Shown here: one piece after another, positions 10,089 through 17,328 of the stretch | Layout: every line of letters begins with the position of its first letter | Numbering within the stretch: position 1 is the first letter of the stretch | Program-made: the position numbers and the translations under genes | Assembly (NCBI RefSeq): GCF_001482285.1 | Contig: NZ_LOEP01000016.1 | Coordinates: 296,403-360,402, forward strand | Length of the DNA stretch: 64,000 nt | Direction: 5' to 3' | Origin: Haloferax sp. Q22 | GTDB taxonomy: Archaea > Halobacteriota > Halobacteria > Halobacteriales > Haloferacaceae | The notes under the pieces: generated by a model | Database searches by the model: none | What the model was told of the DNA's origin: nothing | What the model saw: the letters and a program-made list of their open reading frames with translations, nothing else

Positions 10089-10289
10089 ATGAACGTGACC
10101 GTCGAGGTCGTCGGCGAGGAGACCAGCGAGGTCGCCGTCGGCGACGACGGGACCTACGCGGACCTCGTGCGGGCGGTGGACCTCAGCCCCCACGAGGTGA
10201 CCGTCCTCGTCGACGGTCGCCCCGTCCCCGAAGACCAGCCCGTCAAAGTCGACCGCGTGAAGGTGCTCCGCCTCATCAAGGGCGGGTAG
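10089..10289 (+). CDS. samp2: ubiquitin-like small archaeal modifier protein SAMP2
   Basis: A 66-residue beta-grasp protein ending in Gly-Gly, the form activated by the E1-like UbaA. From established work on Haloferax volcanii, SAMP2 is conjugated to protein lysines and also acts as sulfur carrier for tRNA wobble-uridine thiolation. Lys58, the residue known to carry SAMP2 chains, is present in [11 protein letters not shown]. The sequence is nearly identical to what I remember of the H. volcanii protein, which supports the genus call. It is followed after 8 bases by an acetyltransferase gene, probably cotranscribed. Confidence 0.96.
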   Translation: MNVTVEVVGEETSEVAVGDDGTYADLVRAVDLSPHEVTVLVDGRPVPEDQPVKVDRVKVLRLIKGG

Positions 10290-10297
10290 TCGGCGAC

Positions 10298-10786
10298 ATG
10301 GACGACACCGAGAGAGACCTCGAAACCACCACCCTCGAACGCGACGACGGAGTCCGCGTCCGCGAGGGCGACCCCGACGAACTGGTAGGCGTGATGCGCG
10401 TCCTCGACGCCGGACTGCTCGAAGCCGACGCGGATGAGGTCCGCGACCGACTGGCCGCCGGCGACTGCCTCGTCGCCGAGGCGTCCGGCCGGGTGGTCGG
10501 CGCGCTGGTGCTCGACGGCGACTACATCGACGCCGTGGCCGCCTCCCCGAGTCGCCGCGGGCGAGGCGTCGGAACCGCGCTCGTCCGGGCGGCGCTCGAC
10601 CGCCGGGGGCGACTCGCCGCCGACTTCGACGGCGGCGTCCGACCGTTCTACGAGTCGCTCGGATTCGACATCGAGGTGCGGGGTGGGGATGGGGAGGAGG
10701 ATGGGGATAGAGATGAGGACGAGGGAGCGGTCGCAGACACCGGCGCGGGCGACGACCGATTTCGTGGCGTCCTGCGGGACGAGTAG
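10298..10786 (+). CDS. GNAT family N-acetyltransferase
   Basis: A 162-residue GNAT protein. The acetyl-CoA pyrophosphate loop is seen as SRRGRGVGTALVRAAL (about residues 86-101), preceded by the beta4 strand YIDAVAASP and followed by PFYESLGFDIEV. The acceptor is unknown. After residue 127 the protein changes to a low-complexity acidic tail (GGDGEEDGDRDEDEG) encoded by a G-rich tract (10680-10720). The ATG at 10298 lies 8 bases after the samp2 stop, so the two are likely one transcript. Confidence 0.85.
   Translation: MDDTERDLETTTLERDDGVRVREGDPDELVGVMRVLDAGLLEADADEVRDRLAAGDCLVAEASGRVVGALVLDGDYIDAVAASPSRRGRGVGTALVRAALDRRGRLAADFDGGVRPFYESLGFDIEVRGGDGEEDGDRDEDEGAVADTGAGDDRFRGVLRDE
10680..10706 (+). 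repeat. four-run G-tract, potential G-quadruplex
   Basis: Four runs of GGGG occur at 10680-10683, 10685-10688, 10691-10694 and 10703-10706, separated by 1, 2 and 8 bases. This fits the canonical intramolecular G-quadruplex pattern on the coding strand, inside the acidic tail of the acetyltransferase. A degenerate GGA/GAT repeat continues to about 10726. Confidence 0.6.
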
Positions 10787-10864
10787 CGGCCTCCCGTAGT
10801 TGTTGAATGTTACCAACCGACACAGATTTAGCCGCTGGTCGTCAAGCGCTAGGGAGTCAAGCCC

Positions 10865-11245
10865 ATGGCAAAGCGAGACCGGAGCGAGCGTATCCTGACC
10901 GACTGGGACCGCGTTTTTGACGCGCTCTCCGACCCGTCGCGCCGCTACGTGTTGGAGTATCTCCACGACCGGTCGGAGCCGGCGTCGGTCTGGGACCTCG
11001 CGGTCGCCCTCGCGGTGCGGACGACCGACCTCCCACCCGACGAGGTGGACGTGCAGGTCGTCCAGCAGGCCGAGGTCGGCATCGTCCACGTCCACCTGCC
11101 GAAGCTTCAGGCCGCGGACCTCGTCGAGGCCGCGGGAGACAGCGTCTCGTTGACCGAGCACGCGGAGACGCTCCCGCTTTTCACGCCGGCGTACCGCGGG
11201 GTCGTCAGACCGGTCGGCGACGAAGAAGAGACGCGAGAGCCCTGA
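10865..11245 (+). CDS. HTH domain protein, DUF7344-like
   Basis: A 126-residue protein with a winged-helix signature: FDALSDPSRRYVLEYLHD near the N terminus matches the ArsR-like helix used by many haloarchaeal DUF7344 proteins, and HVHLPKLQAADLVEA forms the recognition or wing part, ending with a short Glu-rich tail. No ligand domain is fused. It is probably a DNA-binding regulator; targets are unknown. Start ATG at 10865; convergent with the phosphohexomutase gene, 11 bases between stops. Confidence 0.75.
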   Translation: MAKRDRSERILTDWDRVFDALSDPSRRYVLEYLHDRSEPASVWDLAVALAVRTTDLPPDEVDVQVVQQAEVGIVHVHLPKLQAADLVEAAGDSVSLTEHAETLPLFTPAYRGVVRPVGDEEETREP

Positions 11246-11256
11246 TATCGGCCCGC

Positions 11257-12630
11257 TCAGACGAGCGGTTCGACGAGTTCGCGGCCGGCTTCGAGGAGCG
11301 ACGAAACCGCGTCTTCGCTCCCGGCTTCCGCGTAGACGCGCATCTTCGGCTCCGTCCCCGAGGGGCGGACGAGAAGCCACGAACCGTCTTCTAAGAGGAG
11401 TTTGAAGCCGTCGAGCGTGACGACCTTGGCGATGTCGCGGCCGGCGACCGTCTCGGGGAGCACGTCCTCTAGCTCGCCGATGACGCGCGCCTTCTCGGAG
11501 TCGGGGCAGGCGACGCTTATCTTGTCAGCGACGATTTCGCCGTGTTCGGCCTCGATGCGGTCGAGACGGGCGTCGAAGTCCTCCTCGGCGGTTGCAGCGG
11601 CCGCGAGCAGGCCCATGAGGACGCCGTCCTTCTCGCGGACGTGCCCGCGGACCGAGAAGCCACCGGACTCCTCGCCGCCCATGAGCGCGTCGTGTTCGCG
11701 CATGCCGTCTGCGACCCACTTGAATCCGACCGCGGTCTCGAACACCTCCTCACCGTGGGCCTCGGCGATGCGGTCGATGAGGAATGTGGTCGAGACGGTC
11801 CGGATGGCCGGTCCGGAGTCGGATTCGAGCAGGTAGTCGTAGACGGCGGCGAAAAAGAGGTTCTCGTCGAGGACGCCGCGGTCGGGCGTGGCGATACCGA
11901 TGCGGTCGGCGTCGCCGTCGTTGGCGACACCGAGGTCCGCGTCATGTTCGGCCATCGCCTCGGCGAGGCCGCCGAGGTTCTCGGCCGAGGGTTCCGGCGA
12001 GATGCCGCCGAAGTCGGCGTCGCGCTCACAGCGCAGGCGAATGACCTCCGCGCCGGCGGCTTCGAGGAGCGCGTCGGTGACGCCGCGGCCGCTGCCGTGC
12101 ATGGCGTCGTAGACGACCGTGAGGTCCGAGAGGTCGTCGCCGACGAGGTCCATGGCGTGGTCGGCGTGCGGCGAGACCACGTCGACGCGCTCGATGGTCC
12201 CGCGTTCGGACTCGGGCAGGAGGTCCGGTTCGGCGAGTCGCTCGGCGACCGCGTCGGTCACGTCGGGGAGCGCCGGCGCGCCGTCGGAGGGGATGAACTT
12301 CACGCCGTTGTACTCCGGCGGGTTGTGCGAGGCCGTGACCATGAGCGCCCCCGAGAGGCCGCGCTCGGCGATGGCGTAGGCGACGAGCGGGGTGGGGCAG
12401 TCCCGCTCGGGCAGGAGCACGTCGAAACCGTTGCCGGCGACGACCTCGGCGAGCGACTCCGCGAAGCCGGGCGAGGTCTCGCGGGCGTCGTAGCCGACGA
12501 GCACCGGGGCGGTGAAACCTTCGTCGGCGAGGTAGTCGGCGACGGCCTGTCCGACGATGCGGACGCGGTCGTCGGTGAAGGTGTCGAGCGTGGCGCGCCA
12601 CCCGTCGGTCCCGAATGAGATTTCGTCCAT
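11257..12630 (-). CDS. phosphohexomutase (phosphoglucomutase/phosphomannomutase/phosphoglucosamine mutase family)
   Basis: A 457-residue alpha-D-phosphohexomutase, interconverting sugar 1- and 6-phosphates. The phosphoserine is Ser101 in TASHNPPEYNG, the Mg site is DGDAD (238-242), the sugar-binding loop is GGEESGGFS and the phosphate-binding loop is RPSGTEPKMRVY. All four motifs are intact. The family does not allow the sugar to be assigned by eye; glucosamine, mannose and glucose are all possible. Start ATG at 12628-12630. It is codirectional with the GIY-YIG gene upstream. Confidence 0.93.
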   Translation of the reverse strand: MDEISFGTDGWRATLDTFTDDRVRIVGQAVADYLADEGFTAPVLVGYDARETSPGFAESLAEVVAGNGFDVLLPERDCPTPLVAYAIAERGLSGALMVTASHNPPEYNGVKFIPSDGAPALPDVTDAVAERLAEPDLLPESERGTIERVDVVSPHADHAMDLVGDDLSDLTVVYDAMHGSGRGVTDALLEAAGAEVIRLRCERDADFGGISPEPSAENLGGLAEAMAEHDADLGVANDGDADRIGIATPDRGVLDENLFFAAVYDYLLESDSGPAIRTVSTTFLIDRIAEAHGEEVFETAVGFKWVADGMREHDALMGGEESGGFSVRGHVREKDGVLMGLLAAAATAEEDFDARLDRIEAEHGEIVADKISVACPDSEKARVIGELEDVLPETVAGRDIAKVVTLDGFKLLLEDGSWLLVRPSGTEPKMRVYAEAGSEDAVSSLLEAGRELVEPLV

Positions 12631-12692
12631 ACGCGCACCACTCCGCGGCGGGGCAAAAAACTACGTTACGAGCCGACGGGTGGGGGGCGCCC

Positions 12693-12932
12693 TCACGACT
12701 CGACGAGTCGCTGTTTCTCCCGGCGGCGGAGCTGTTTTATCTCGTACTCGCGCGACATCGCGGCCGATTTCGAGTCGAACTCCTCGACGTGGACGAGTTC
12801 GACCGGCGTCCGGCCGCGAGTGTACTTCGCGCCCTCGCCGGCGTCGTGTTCCGCGACGCGTCGCTCCACGTCGGTCGTGTACCCGGTATACAGCGAGCCG
12901 TCGCTACACTCGATGACGTAGACGAAGTGCAC
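12693..12932 (-). CDS. GIY-YIG domain protein (UPF0213-type)
   Basis: A 79-residue single-domain GIY-YIG protein. The signature appears as YVIEC followed by LYTGYT, with the family Arg in DVERRVAEH and a Glu in SREYEIKQL, so the nuclease site looks complete. These small family members have weak or unknown nuclease activity and no defined pathway. The start is GTG at 12930-12932. It is probably transcribed with, or just ahead of, the phosphohexomutase gene. Confidence 0.88.
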   Translation of the reverse strand: MHFVYVIECSDGSLYTGYTTDVERRVAEHDAGEGAKYTRGRTPVELVHVEEFDSKSAAMSREYEIKQLRRREKQRLVES

Positions 12933-13026
12933 GAGAGAATGGTTCTGGGGCGCGGGTATGAACCCTACGCCCGACCTCGCGCACGAGGAGTTGGCTTCGC
13001 GTGGTGGTCTTTTGTCGCTTCAGTGG

Positions 13027-13176
13027 TCATGCGGTGCGGGCACGCTGTCGAGCGACCTCCGCGATACCCGCGTTCGCCGAGCAGTTGGGACAGGCGAGAA
13101 CCTGACCGTCCTTGTCGGCGAACACGCGTGCGAAGCGCTCGGAGACGTGTGACCCGCAGTGGTCACAGACTGGCAT
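13027..13176 (-). CDS. zinc-finger microprotein (DUF7563-like)
   Basis: A 49-residue protein with two Cys pairs, CDHC (residues 4-7) and CPNC (29-32), predicted to bind one zinc. The Phe-Ala-Arg-Val-Phe segment between them is shared by haloarchaeal microproteins of this type. The C terminus is basic (RQRART). The ATG at 13174-13176 is chosen because the zinc motif begins directly after it; the longer in-frame opening has no support. Its promoter region carries three palindromes (13205-13259). Function unknown; nucleic-acid binding or small regulator is possible. Confidence 0.75.
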   Translation of the reverse strand: MPVCDHCGSHVSERFARVFADKDGQVLACPNCSANAGIAEVARQRARTA

Positions 13177-13204
13177 TGTTGCGGTCCGGCAGCCACCAAG
13201 CCGG

Positions 13205-13259
13205 TGTGTGATACACAGTACCCCACTCATATGAGGGCATCGCGCGTGTGCGTACGCAC
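13205..13259. promoter_or_regulatory. three successive palindromes upstream of zinc microprotein gene
   Basis: TGTGT-GAT-ACACA (13205-13217), the perfect palindrome CTCATATGAG (13226-13235) and the perfect palindrome GTGCGTACGCAC (13248-13259) occur within 55 bases. They occupy the expected promoter of the minus-strand gene starting at 13176, and the first overlaps its likely TATA position (about 13203-13212). They may be operators; each alone could arise by chance. Confidence 0.4.
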
Positions 13260-13299
13260 GCGAAATCGCGCACGACCACGAGGTGCAGATAACGCCCGG

Positions 13300-14061
13300 T
13301 CAGGCGTCGTCGTCGCGGGCGTCGGCGACCGCGCGGGCGATGAGTCCGGCCTGCGCGCCGGCGATGTAGCCGGCGTCCACGTTCACCGCGGAGAGGACGG
13401 TACACGACTGAAGCATCCCGAGGACGGCCGCCTCGCCGTCGCCGCCGTGGCCGTACCCCGTCGAGACGGGCAGCCCGATGACCGGCGTGTCGATGAGTCC
13501 AGCGACGACGGTCGGGAGCGCCCCCTCGCGGCCGGCGGCGACGACGACCACGTCGGCCTCGCGGAGCGTGTCGAGGTTGTCGAGCACGCGACCGAGGTGG
13601 GCGACGCCAACGTCCTCGATTCGCTCGACGCTCACCCCCATCTCGCGGAGGACGGCGGCCGCCTCGCCAGCGGCCTCGGCGTCGGAGGTGCCGCCGGTGG
13701 CGATGGCGACAGTCGCGTCGAGGTCGGGGCGCTCGAAGTCCGGCGCGGCCGCGACGATGGTCTTCGCCCGGGCGTCGCGATCGATGTCGGCGTCCGGAAG
13801 GGCGTCGGCGACGGCCTCCGCGTGCGCGGTGTCGGCCCGAGTGACGAGCGCTCGACCGCTCGTTTCGACCGCCGCAACGGCCAGCGTCGCCGTCTCGTCG
13901 GGCGTCTTCCCCTCCGCGAGAATCGCTTCGGGAACGCCGCGCCGCGTCTCTCTGGCGGCGTCGAACCGGCCCGCGTCGGTCGTCGCGTACCCGGAGAGTC
14001 GTACCTCCGCCTCGGCGGGCGAGAGCGAACCGTCCGCGACCGCCTCCAAGATGTCGCGCAT
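13300..14061 (-). CDS. larB: nickel pincer cofactor biosynthesis protein LarB
   Basis: A 253-residue LarB. In the Lar pathway, LarB carboxylates and hydrolyses nicotinic acid adenine dinucleotide to start synthesis of the nickel pincer cofactor of lactate racemase. The C-terminal half is AIR-carboxylase (PurE)-like, with TGGTSDAEAAGEAA, AAGREGALPTVVAGL and PVSTGYGHGGDGEAAVLGMLQ visible, which is characteristic. The N-terminal part (LEAVADGSLSPAEAEVRL) is the LarB-specific helix region. larE lies about 5.5 kb away; larA and larC are not in the window. Start ATG at 14059-14061. Confidence 0.93.
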   Translation of the reverse strand: MRDILEAVADGSLSPAEAEVRLSGYATTDAGRFDAARETRRGVPEAILAEGKTPDETATLAVAAVETSGRALVTRADTAHAEAVADALPDADIDRDARAKTIVAAAPDFERPDLDATVAIATGGTSDAEAAGEAAAVLREMGVSVERIEDVGVAHLGRVLDNLDTLREADVVVVAAGREGALPTVVAGLIDTPVIGLPVSTGYGHGGDGEAAVLGMLQSCTVLSAVNVDAGYIAGAQAGLIARAVADARDDDA

Positions 14062-14122
14062 ATGGCCGCACGTTGGGCCGAGGCGTACTCATACCCGTCG
14101 TTCCGCCCTCTCGGGGATAAAG

Positions 14123-14132
14123 CATATATAAG
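14123..14132. promoter_or_regulatory. TATA-like element, orientation uncertain
   Basis: The sequence catatataag is a strong TATA box in an AT-rich gap. Read leftward it would place a start near 14100 for larB with a ~40-base leader; read rightward it would start near 14155, about 90 bases before the histone-like gene, giving a second promoter or a short RNA. Confidence 0.45.
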
Positions 14133-14215
14133 TGGAGATTGTTCCCGGTAAATCCGTCCTCATAGAAGCGCCATAACCCCCAAATCCGGCGGTATTAACG
14201 TCCAATATAGGAAAG

Positions 14216-14224
14216 TTTATTAAA
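14216..14224 (+). promoter_or_regulatory. TATA box of histone-like gene
   Basis: The sequence tttattaaa is centred about 28 bases before the ATG at 14248, the normal spacing for a leaderless haloarchaeal transcript. Confidence 0.6.
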
Positions 14225-14247
14225 GGAGAATTGGTAGGACATCCTGT

Positions 14248-14415
14248 ATGGCAGACCTCATTGTCAAGGCAGCCGTCAAGGAAGCGCTCAAGGACAAGAA
14301 CGTGGCCTCGGACTTCTACGACGCTCTCGACGAGGAAGTCAAGGAGCTTCTCGAAGACGCTGCTCGCCGCGCTGAGCAGAACGACCGTAAGACGGTCCAG
14401 CCCCGCGACCTGTAA
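14248..14415 (+). CDS. small histone-fold-like protein (DUF1931-type)
   Basis: A 55-residue protein. The second half, LLEDAARRAEQNDRKTVQPRDL, resembles the alpha2-alpha3 end of an archaeal histone (RKTV followed by DL), while the first half (VKAAVKEALKDKNVASDFYDAL) is not a full histone alpha1. It therefore looks like a compact histone-fold relative, about 12 residues shorter than a normal histone. Such proteins probably dimerise; DNA binding is not certain because basic residues are few. A TATA box at 14216-14224 fits this start. A T-run (ttctttta, about 14434-14441) follows the stop. Confidence 0.82.
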   Translation: MADLIVKAAVKEALKDKNVASDFYDALDEEVKELLEDAARRAEQNDRKTVQPRDL

Positions 14416-14580
14416 ACTCGGTCTTTAGACCTCTCGTTCTTTTATCGCCGGCCGGTGAGCGCCGGTTGTGTCCCGCGAAGTGAGTCGACTCGCCCCGTGA
14501 GCCGAGGCCGTCGAGGGCGTCCGTTCGAGCGCCGGACCACTCTGTCTGCCAGATTCGGTTCGAGCGCCGGACCAACCGAG

Positions 14581-15273
14581 TCAGAATTCGGCCACGTCGA
14601 CGCCGTCGTCGGTGCCGACGTAGACCGCGTCCGCGAGGCCGACGAAGATACCGTGTTCGACCGCGCCGGGGAGCGATGTGAGGTCGGCCGCGAGCGATTC
14701 GGGGTTCGGAATCGCGCCGAACTCGCAGTCGAGGACGAGGTTCCCGTTGTCGGTGACGACGGGACCGTCCTTGCGCTCGGCGCGGCGGAGCGTCGCCTCG
14801 CCGCCGAGGTCAGCGACGCCCGCGGCGACGGTCGTCCGCGCCGACGGGAGCACCTCGATGGGGACGGGTTGCGAGAGCGTTTCTGCGGTCTTCGACGGGT
14901 CGGCGACGACGAGGAACCGTTCGGCGAAGGCGTCGACCACTTTCTCGCGGGCGTGGGCCGCGCCGCCGCCCTTGACGAGCGCGCCGTCGGTCGTCGCCAC
15001 CTGGTCTGCCCCGTCGATGGCGAGGTCGATGGCGTCCACTTCGTCGAGGTCGGCGATGGGGATGTCGCACTCGCGGGCGAGTTCGCGGGACGCGAAGGAG
15101 GTCGGGACGCCCCGAACGTCGAGGCCGTCGGCGACGAGGTCGCCGATGGCGCGGATGGCGAAGGCGGTGGTGCTGCCGGTGCCGAGGCCGACGACGGTTC
15201 CGTCTTCGACCGCTTCGACCGCCGCCTCCGCGGCGCGGCGCTTCTGCGCGTCGGTTCCGCCGGTAGTCTTCAT
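14581..15273 (-). CDS. rpiA: ribose-5-phosphate isomerase A
   Basis: A 230-residue RpiA, interconverting ribulose 5-phosphate and ribose 5-phosphate, which supplies ribose for nucleotides. The phosphate loop GLGTGSTTAF, the active-site DGADQV and the KGGGAAHAREKVV segment with catalytic Glu are all visible, followed by VVADPSK. Full length for the family. Start ATG at 15271-15273; the orc gene is codirectional 50 bases upstream. Confidence 0.96.
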   Translation of the reverse strand: MKTTGGTDAQKRRAAEAAVEAVEDGTVVGLGTGSTTAFAIRAIGDLVADGLDVRGVPTSFASRELARECDIPIADLDEVDAIDLAIDGADQVATTDGALVKGGGAAHAREKVVDAFAERFLVVADPSKTAETLSQPVPIEVLPSARTTVAAGVADLGGEATLRRAERKDGPVVTDNGNLVLDCEFGAIPNPESLAADLTSLPGAVEHGIFVGLADAVYVGTDDGVDVAEF

Positions 15274-15323
15274 GGCTCAGCCGACTCGGCCGGCGAGTAA
15301 AAATGGTCCCGAAAGCGGCGGCG

Positions 15324-16448
15324 TCAGAGGCGGTCTAAGACCGCGTCCGCGTCGTAGGCGAGCGAGATGGCGCGGGTGCGGCCGCGTCCCTCGATTTCGG
15401 TGTATCGGGCCTCGATGACGCCCAGTTGGTCCAGTTTGTTCACGAGCTCGGAGTAGCGCGTGTAGCCGAGGCCGGTCTCCTCGTTGAACGCGTCGTACAC
15501 CGCGCCGGCGCGCTCGCCGTCGTACTCGGCGACGACCCGGACGAGTTCGCGCTCGGGGTCCGAAAGCCCCTGCAAACACCGCGAGAGGTGGACGTACTTC
15601 GACTTGTCGTAGGCAGCCTCCACGTCCTCCATATCGACCGTTCGGGAGGCGCGCATCTCGGCGTGGAGCCCGGCGCGACGAAGCAGGTCGATGCCGACCC
15701 GGAGGTCGCCGCTGTCGGCGGTAAACTCCGCGACCTGGTCGAGTTCGGGCGCGCCGATAACGTCCTCGTGGAAGCCGCGCTTCGACCGCCCGCGGAGGAT
15801 ATCGACGATTTCGTCCACGTCGTAGCGGGGGAAAAACACCTCCTCGGGCCGGAAGACGCTCTGGACGCGCCCGTCGAGTTCGTCGATGACGTCGAGCGAG
15901 AGGTCCGACGAGATGATGATGACGCCGATGCGCGCGCCGGAGTGCGCCTCGTGGGCGCGCAACAGCGAGTAGAGCGTGTCGGAGGCCTCGTTCTCGTAGA
16001 ACAGGTAGTTCACGTCGTCGAGCGCGACGACGAGCACCTCGTCGTCCTCGACGAGGCGGTCGGTTATCTGGCCGAACAGCTTCTTGAACGAGATGCCCGA
16101 CGACGGGGGTTCGTACTCGAAGATATGCTCGAAGACGCGCGAGAACACCGCGTAGCGCGTCGAGTCGACCTGGCAGTTCACCCGGACGGTCCGGACGCCG
16201 GACTGCGTGCCCAACTCGCCGAACAGTTTCTGGACCGCGGTGGTCTTGCCCGTCCCCGGCGGACCACGCACCATCGTGTTCAGGGGGCGAGAGCCGCGGA
16301 TCGCGGGCCGAAGCGCGTACTTCAGGCTCCGCAGTTGGCTCTCGCGGTGGTTGAACGTCTCCGGAACGTGGTCGATTTCGAAGACGTGTTCGTCGCGGAA
16401 CACGGTCTCGTCCCACGACAGCATCCCCTCTTCGGGGTCCTCCCTCAT
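15324..16448 (-). CDS. Orc1/Cdc6 family replication initiation protein
   Basis: A 374-residue AAA+ ATPase of the archaeal Orc1/Cdc6 family. Walker A is GPPGTGKTTAV, Walker B is VVALDDVNYLF, sensor-1 is IIISSDL, and the C-terminal winged helix (about 290-374) includes LSDPERELVRVVAEYDGE and YTRYSELVNKLDQLG. The ATG at 16446-16448 (MREDPEEG) is preferred to a GTG five codons upstream. Haloarchaea carry many paralogues, and several are not linked to an origin. The flanking 155 bases on the promoter side show no pair of G-string origin recognition boxes, so I do not call an origin here. Confidence 0.93.
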   Translation of the reverse strand: MREDPEEGMLSWDETVFRDEHVFEIDHVPETFNHRESQLRSLKYALRPAIRGSRPLNTMVRGPPGTGKTTAVQKLFGELGTQSGVRTVRVNCQVDSTRYAVFSRVFEHIFEYEPPSSGISFKKLFGQITDRLVEDDEVLVVALDDVNYLFYENEASDTLYSLLRAHEAHSGARIGVIIISSDLSLDVIDELDGRVQSVFRPEEVFFPRYDVDEIVDILRGRSKRGFHEDVIGAPELDQVAEFTADSGDLRVGIDLLRRAGLHAEMRASRTVDMEDVEAAYDKSKYVHLSRCLQGLSDPERELVRVVAEYDGERAGAVYDAFNEETGLGYTRYSELVNKLDQLGVIEARYTEIEGRGRTRAISLAYDADAVLDRL

Positions 16449-16603
16449 CGAGTAGAGTACCACGCGCGGGGGACTTAATCGTTTACCGCGGCGGCGTCCG
16501 ACGGGGGGCGGACGGGCGTCGTCATTTCTGTGTGCCCCGTGGACCGACAGCTCATCAGGACCCGAGCCAAAATAGTTAATTTTCCAATAATAAATGTGGG
16601 ATC

Positions 16604-17011
16604 ATGGCAACTCGCACACAGCTCGCCGCGCTGCTCGTCTCGCTCGCACTCGTCGGGGGCGGCGTGCTCGGGTTCGGCTTCGCCGCCGACGAGGACTACA
16701 GCTATCGCTACGAGCAGCAACTGTCGGAAACGCCGGAAACGGTTCCCCCGCTGTACAGCGAACTCTCGCAGTCGGAGCAGCGGGCCGTTGACCGCGCCCT
16801 CGCCGGCGAGGTGCTTCGGTTCGAAGACGACCCCGGAAACCTCCCAGAACTCGTCGAGCGCGACGGCACCTACCACGCGTTCGAGTTCGACGCGAGCACC
16901 GACTACACCGCTCCGACGACGGTCGGCTCGCTCGTCGCCATACTGCTCGGCGCGGCCGGCGTCGTCGCCGCGGTCCGGTGGGAGGTCGCGAGCCGATACG
17001 TCACCTACTGA
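16604..17011 (+). CDS. hypothetical membrane-anchored protein
   Basis: A 135-residue protein of unknown function. An N-terminal helix (about 7-28, LAALLVSLALVGGGVLGFGF) and a C-terminal helix (about 105-125, VGSLVAILLGAAGVVAAV) bracket an ~75-residue extracytoplasmic-looking domain with EDYSYRYEQQL and a YHAFEFDASTDY stretch. The N-terminal helix could be a signal anchor. Haloarchaeal proteins with this layout are common and uncharacterised. Start ATG at 16604; the stop overlaps the convergent gene by 7 bases. Confidence 0.75.
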   Translation: MATRTQLAALLVSLALVGGGVLGFGFAADEDYSYRYEQQLSETPETVPPLYSELSQSEQRAVDRALAGEVLRFEDDPGNLPELVERDGTYHAFEFDASTDYTAPTTVGSLVAILLGAAGVVAAVRWEVASRYVTY

Positions 17012-17274
17012 AGGAGCCGAACGATTCGGTAGCCGATGGCGACAATCAAAATCAGTCCGACCGCGCCGATACCGAGGGCGACCGGCGTCCCGCCGGTCCG
17101 CGAGAGCGCCCCCAGGGCCGGAAGCACGAAGACGGACAGCACGAGGAGCCCGCCGAACACCAGAAACACCAGGTACACCGCGGTCCCGAGCACGTCCCAG
17201 ATGGCGTTCTTCGTGGCGTGGTAGACGAGGTCGTACTGCTGTCGTTCCTCGGGGGAGAGCGAGTCGGAGGGCAC
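17005..17274 (-). CDS. small two-helix membrane protein
   Basis: An 89-residue protein starting at GTG (17272-17274). An N-terminal cytoplasmic part (SPEERQQYDLVYHATKNAIWDVLG) is followed by two hydrophobic helices (about 31-55 and 64-84). No catalytic motif is seen and function is unknown. Its 3' end overlaps the convergent 16604-17011 gene by 7 bases. Confidence 0.7.
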   Translation of the reverse strand: MPSDSLSPEERQQYDLVYHATKNAIWDVLGTAVYLVFLVFGGLLVLSVFVLPALGALSRTGGTPVALGIGAVGLILIVAIGYRIVRLLQ

Positions 17275-17328
17275 GGGCGAAGTTGTCGGAGAGGATAAAT
17301 AAATCGTGTGTCGCCGCGGACGAGGGCG

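Noticed and set aside
16449..16603. Possible replication origin next to orc/cdc6
   Set aside because: I searched for paired origin recognition boxes with G-strings and an AT-rich unwinding element; only a short AT-rich stretch (about 16568-16596) is present, which serves as promoter.
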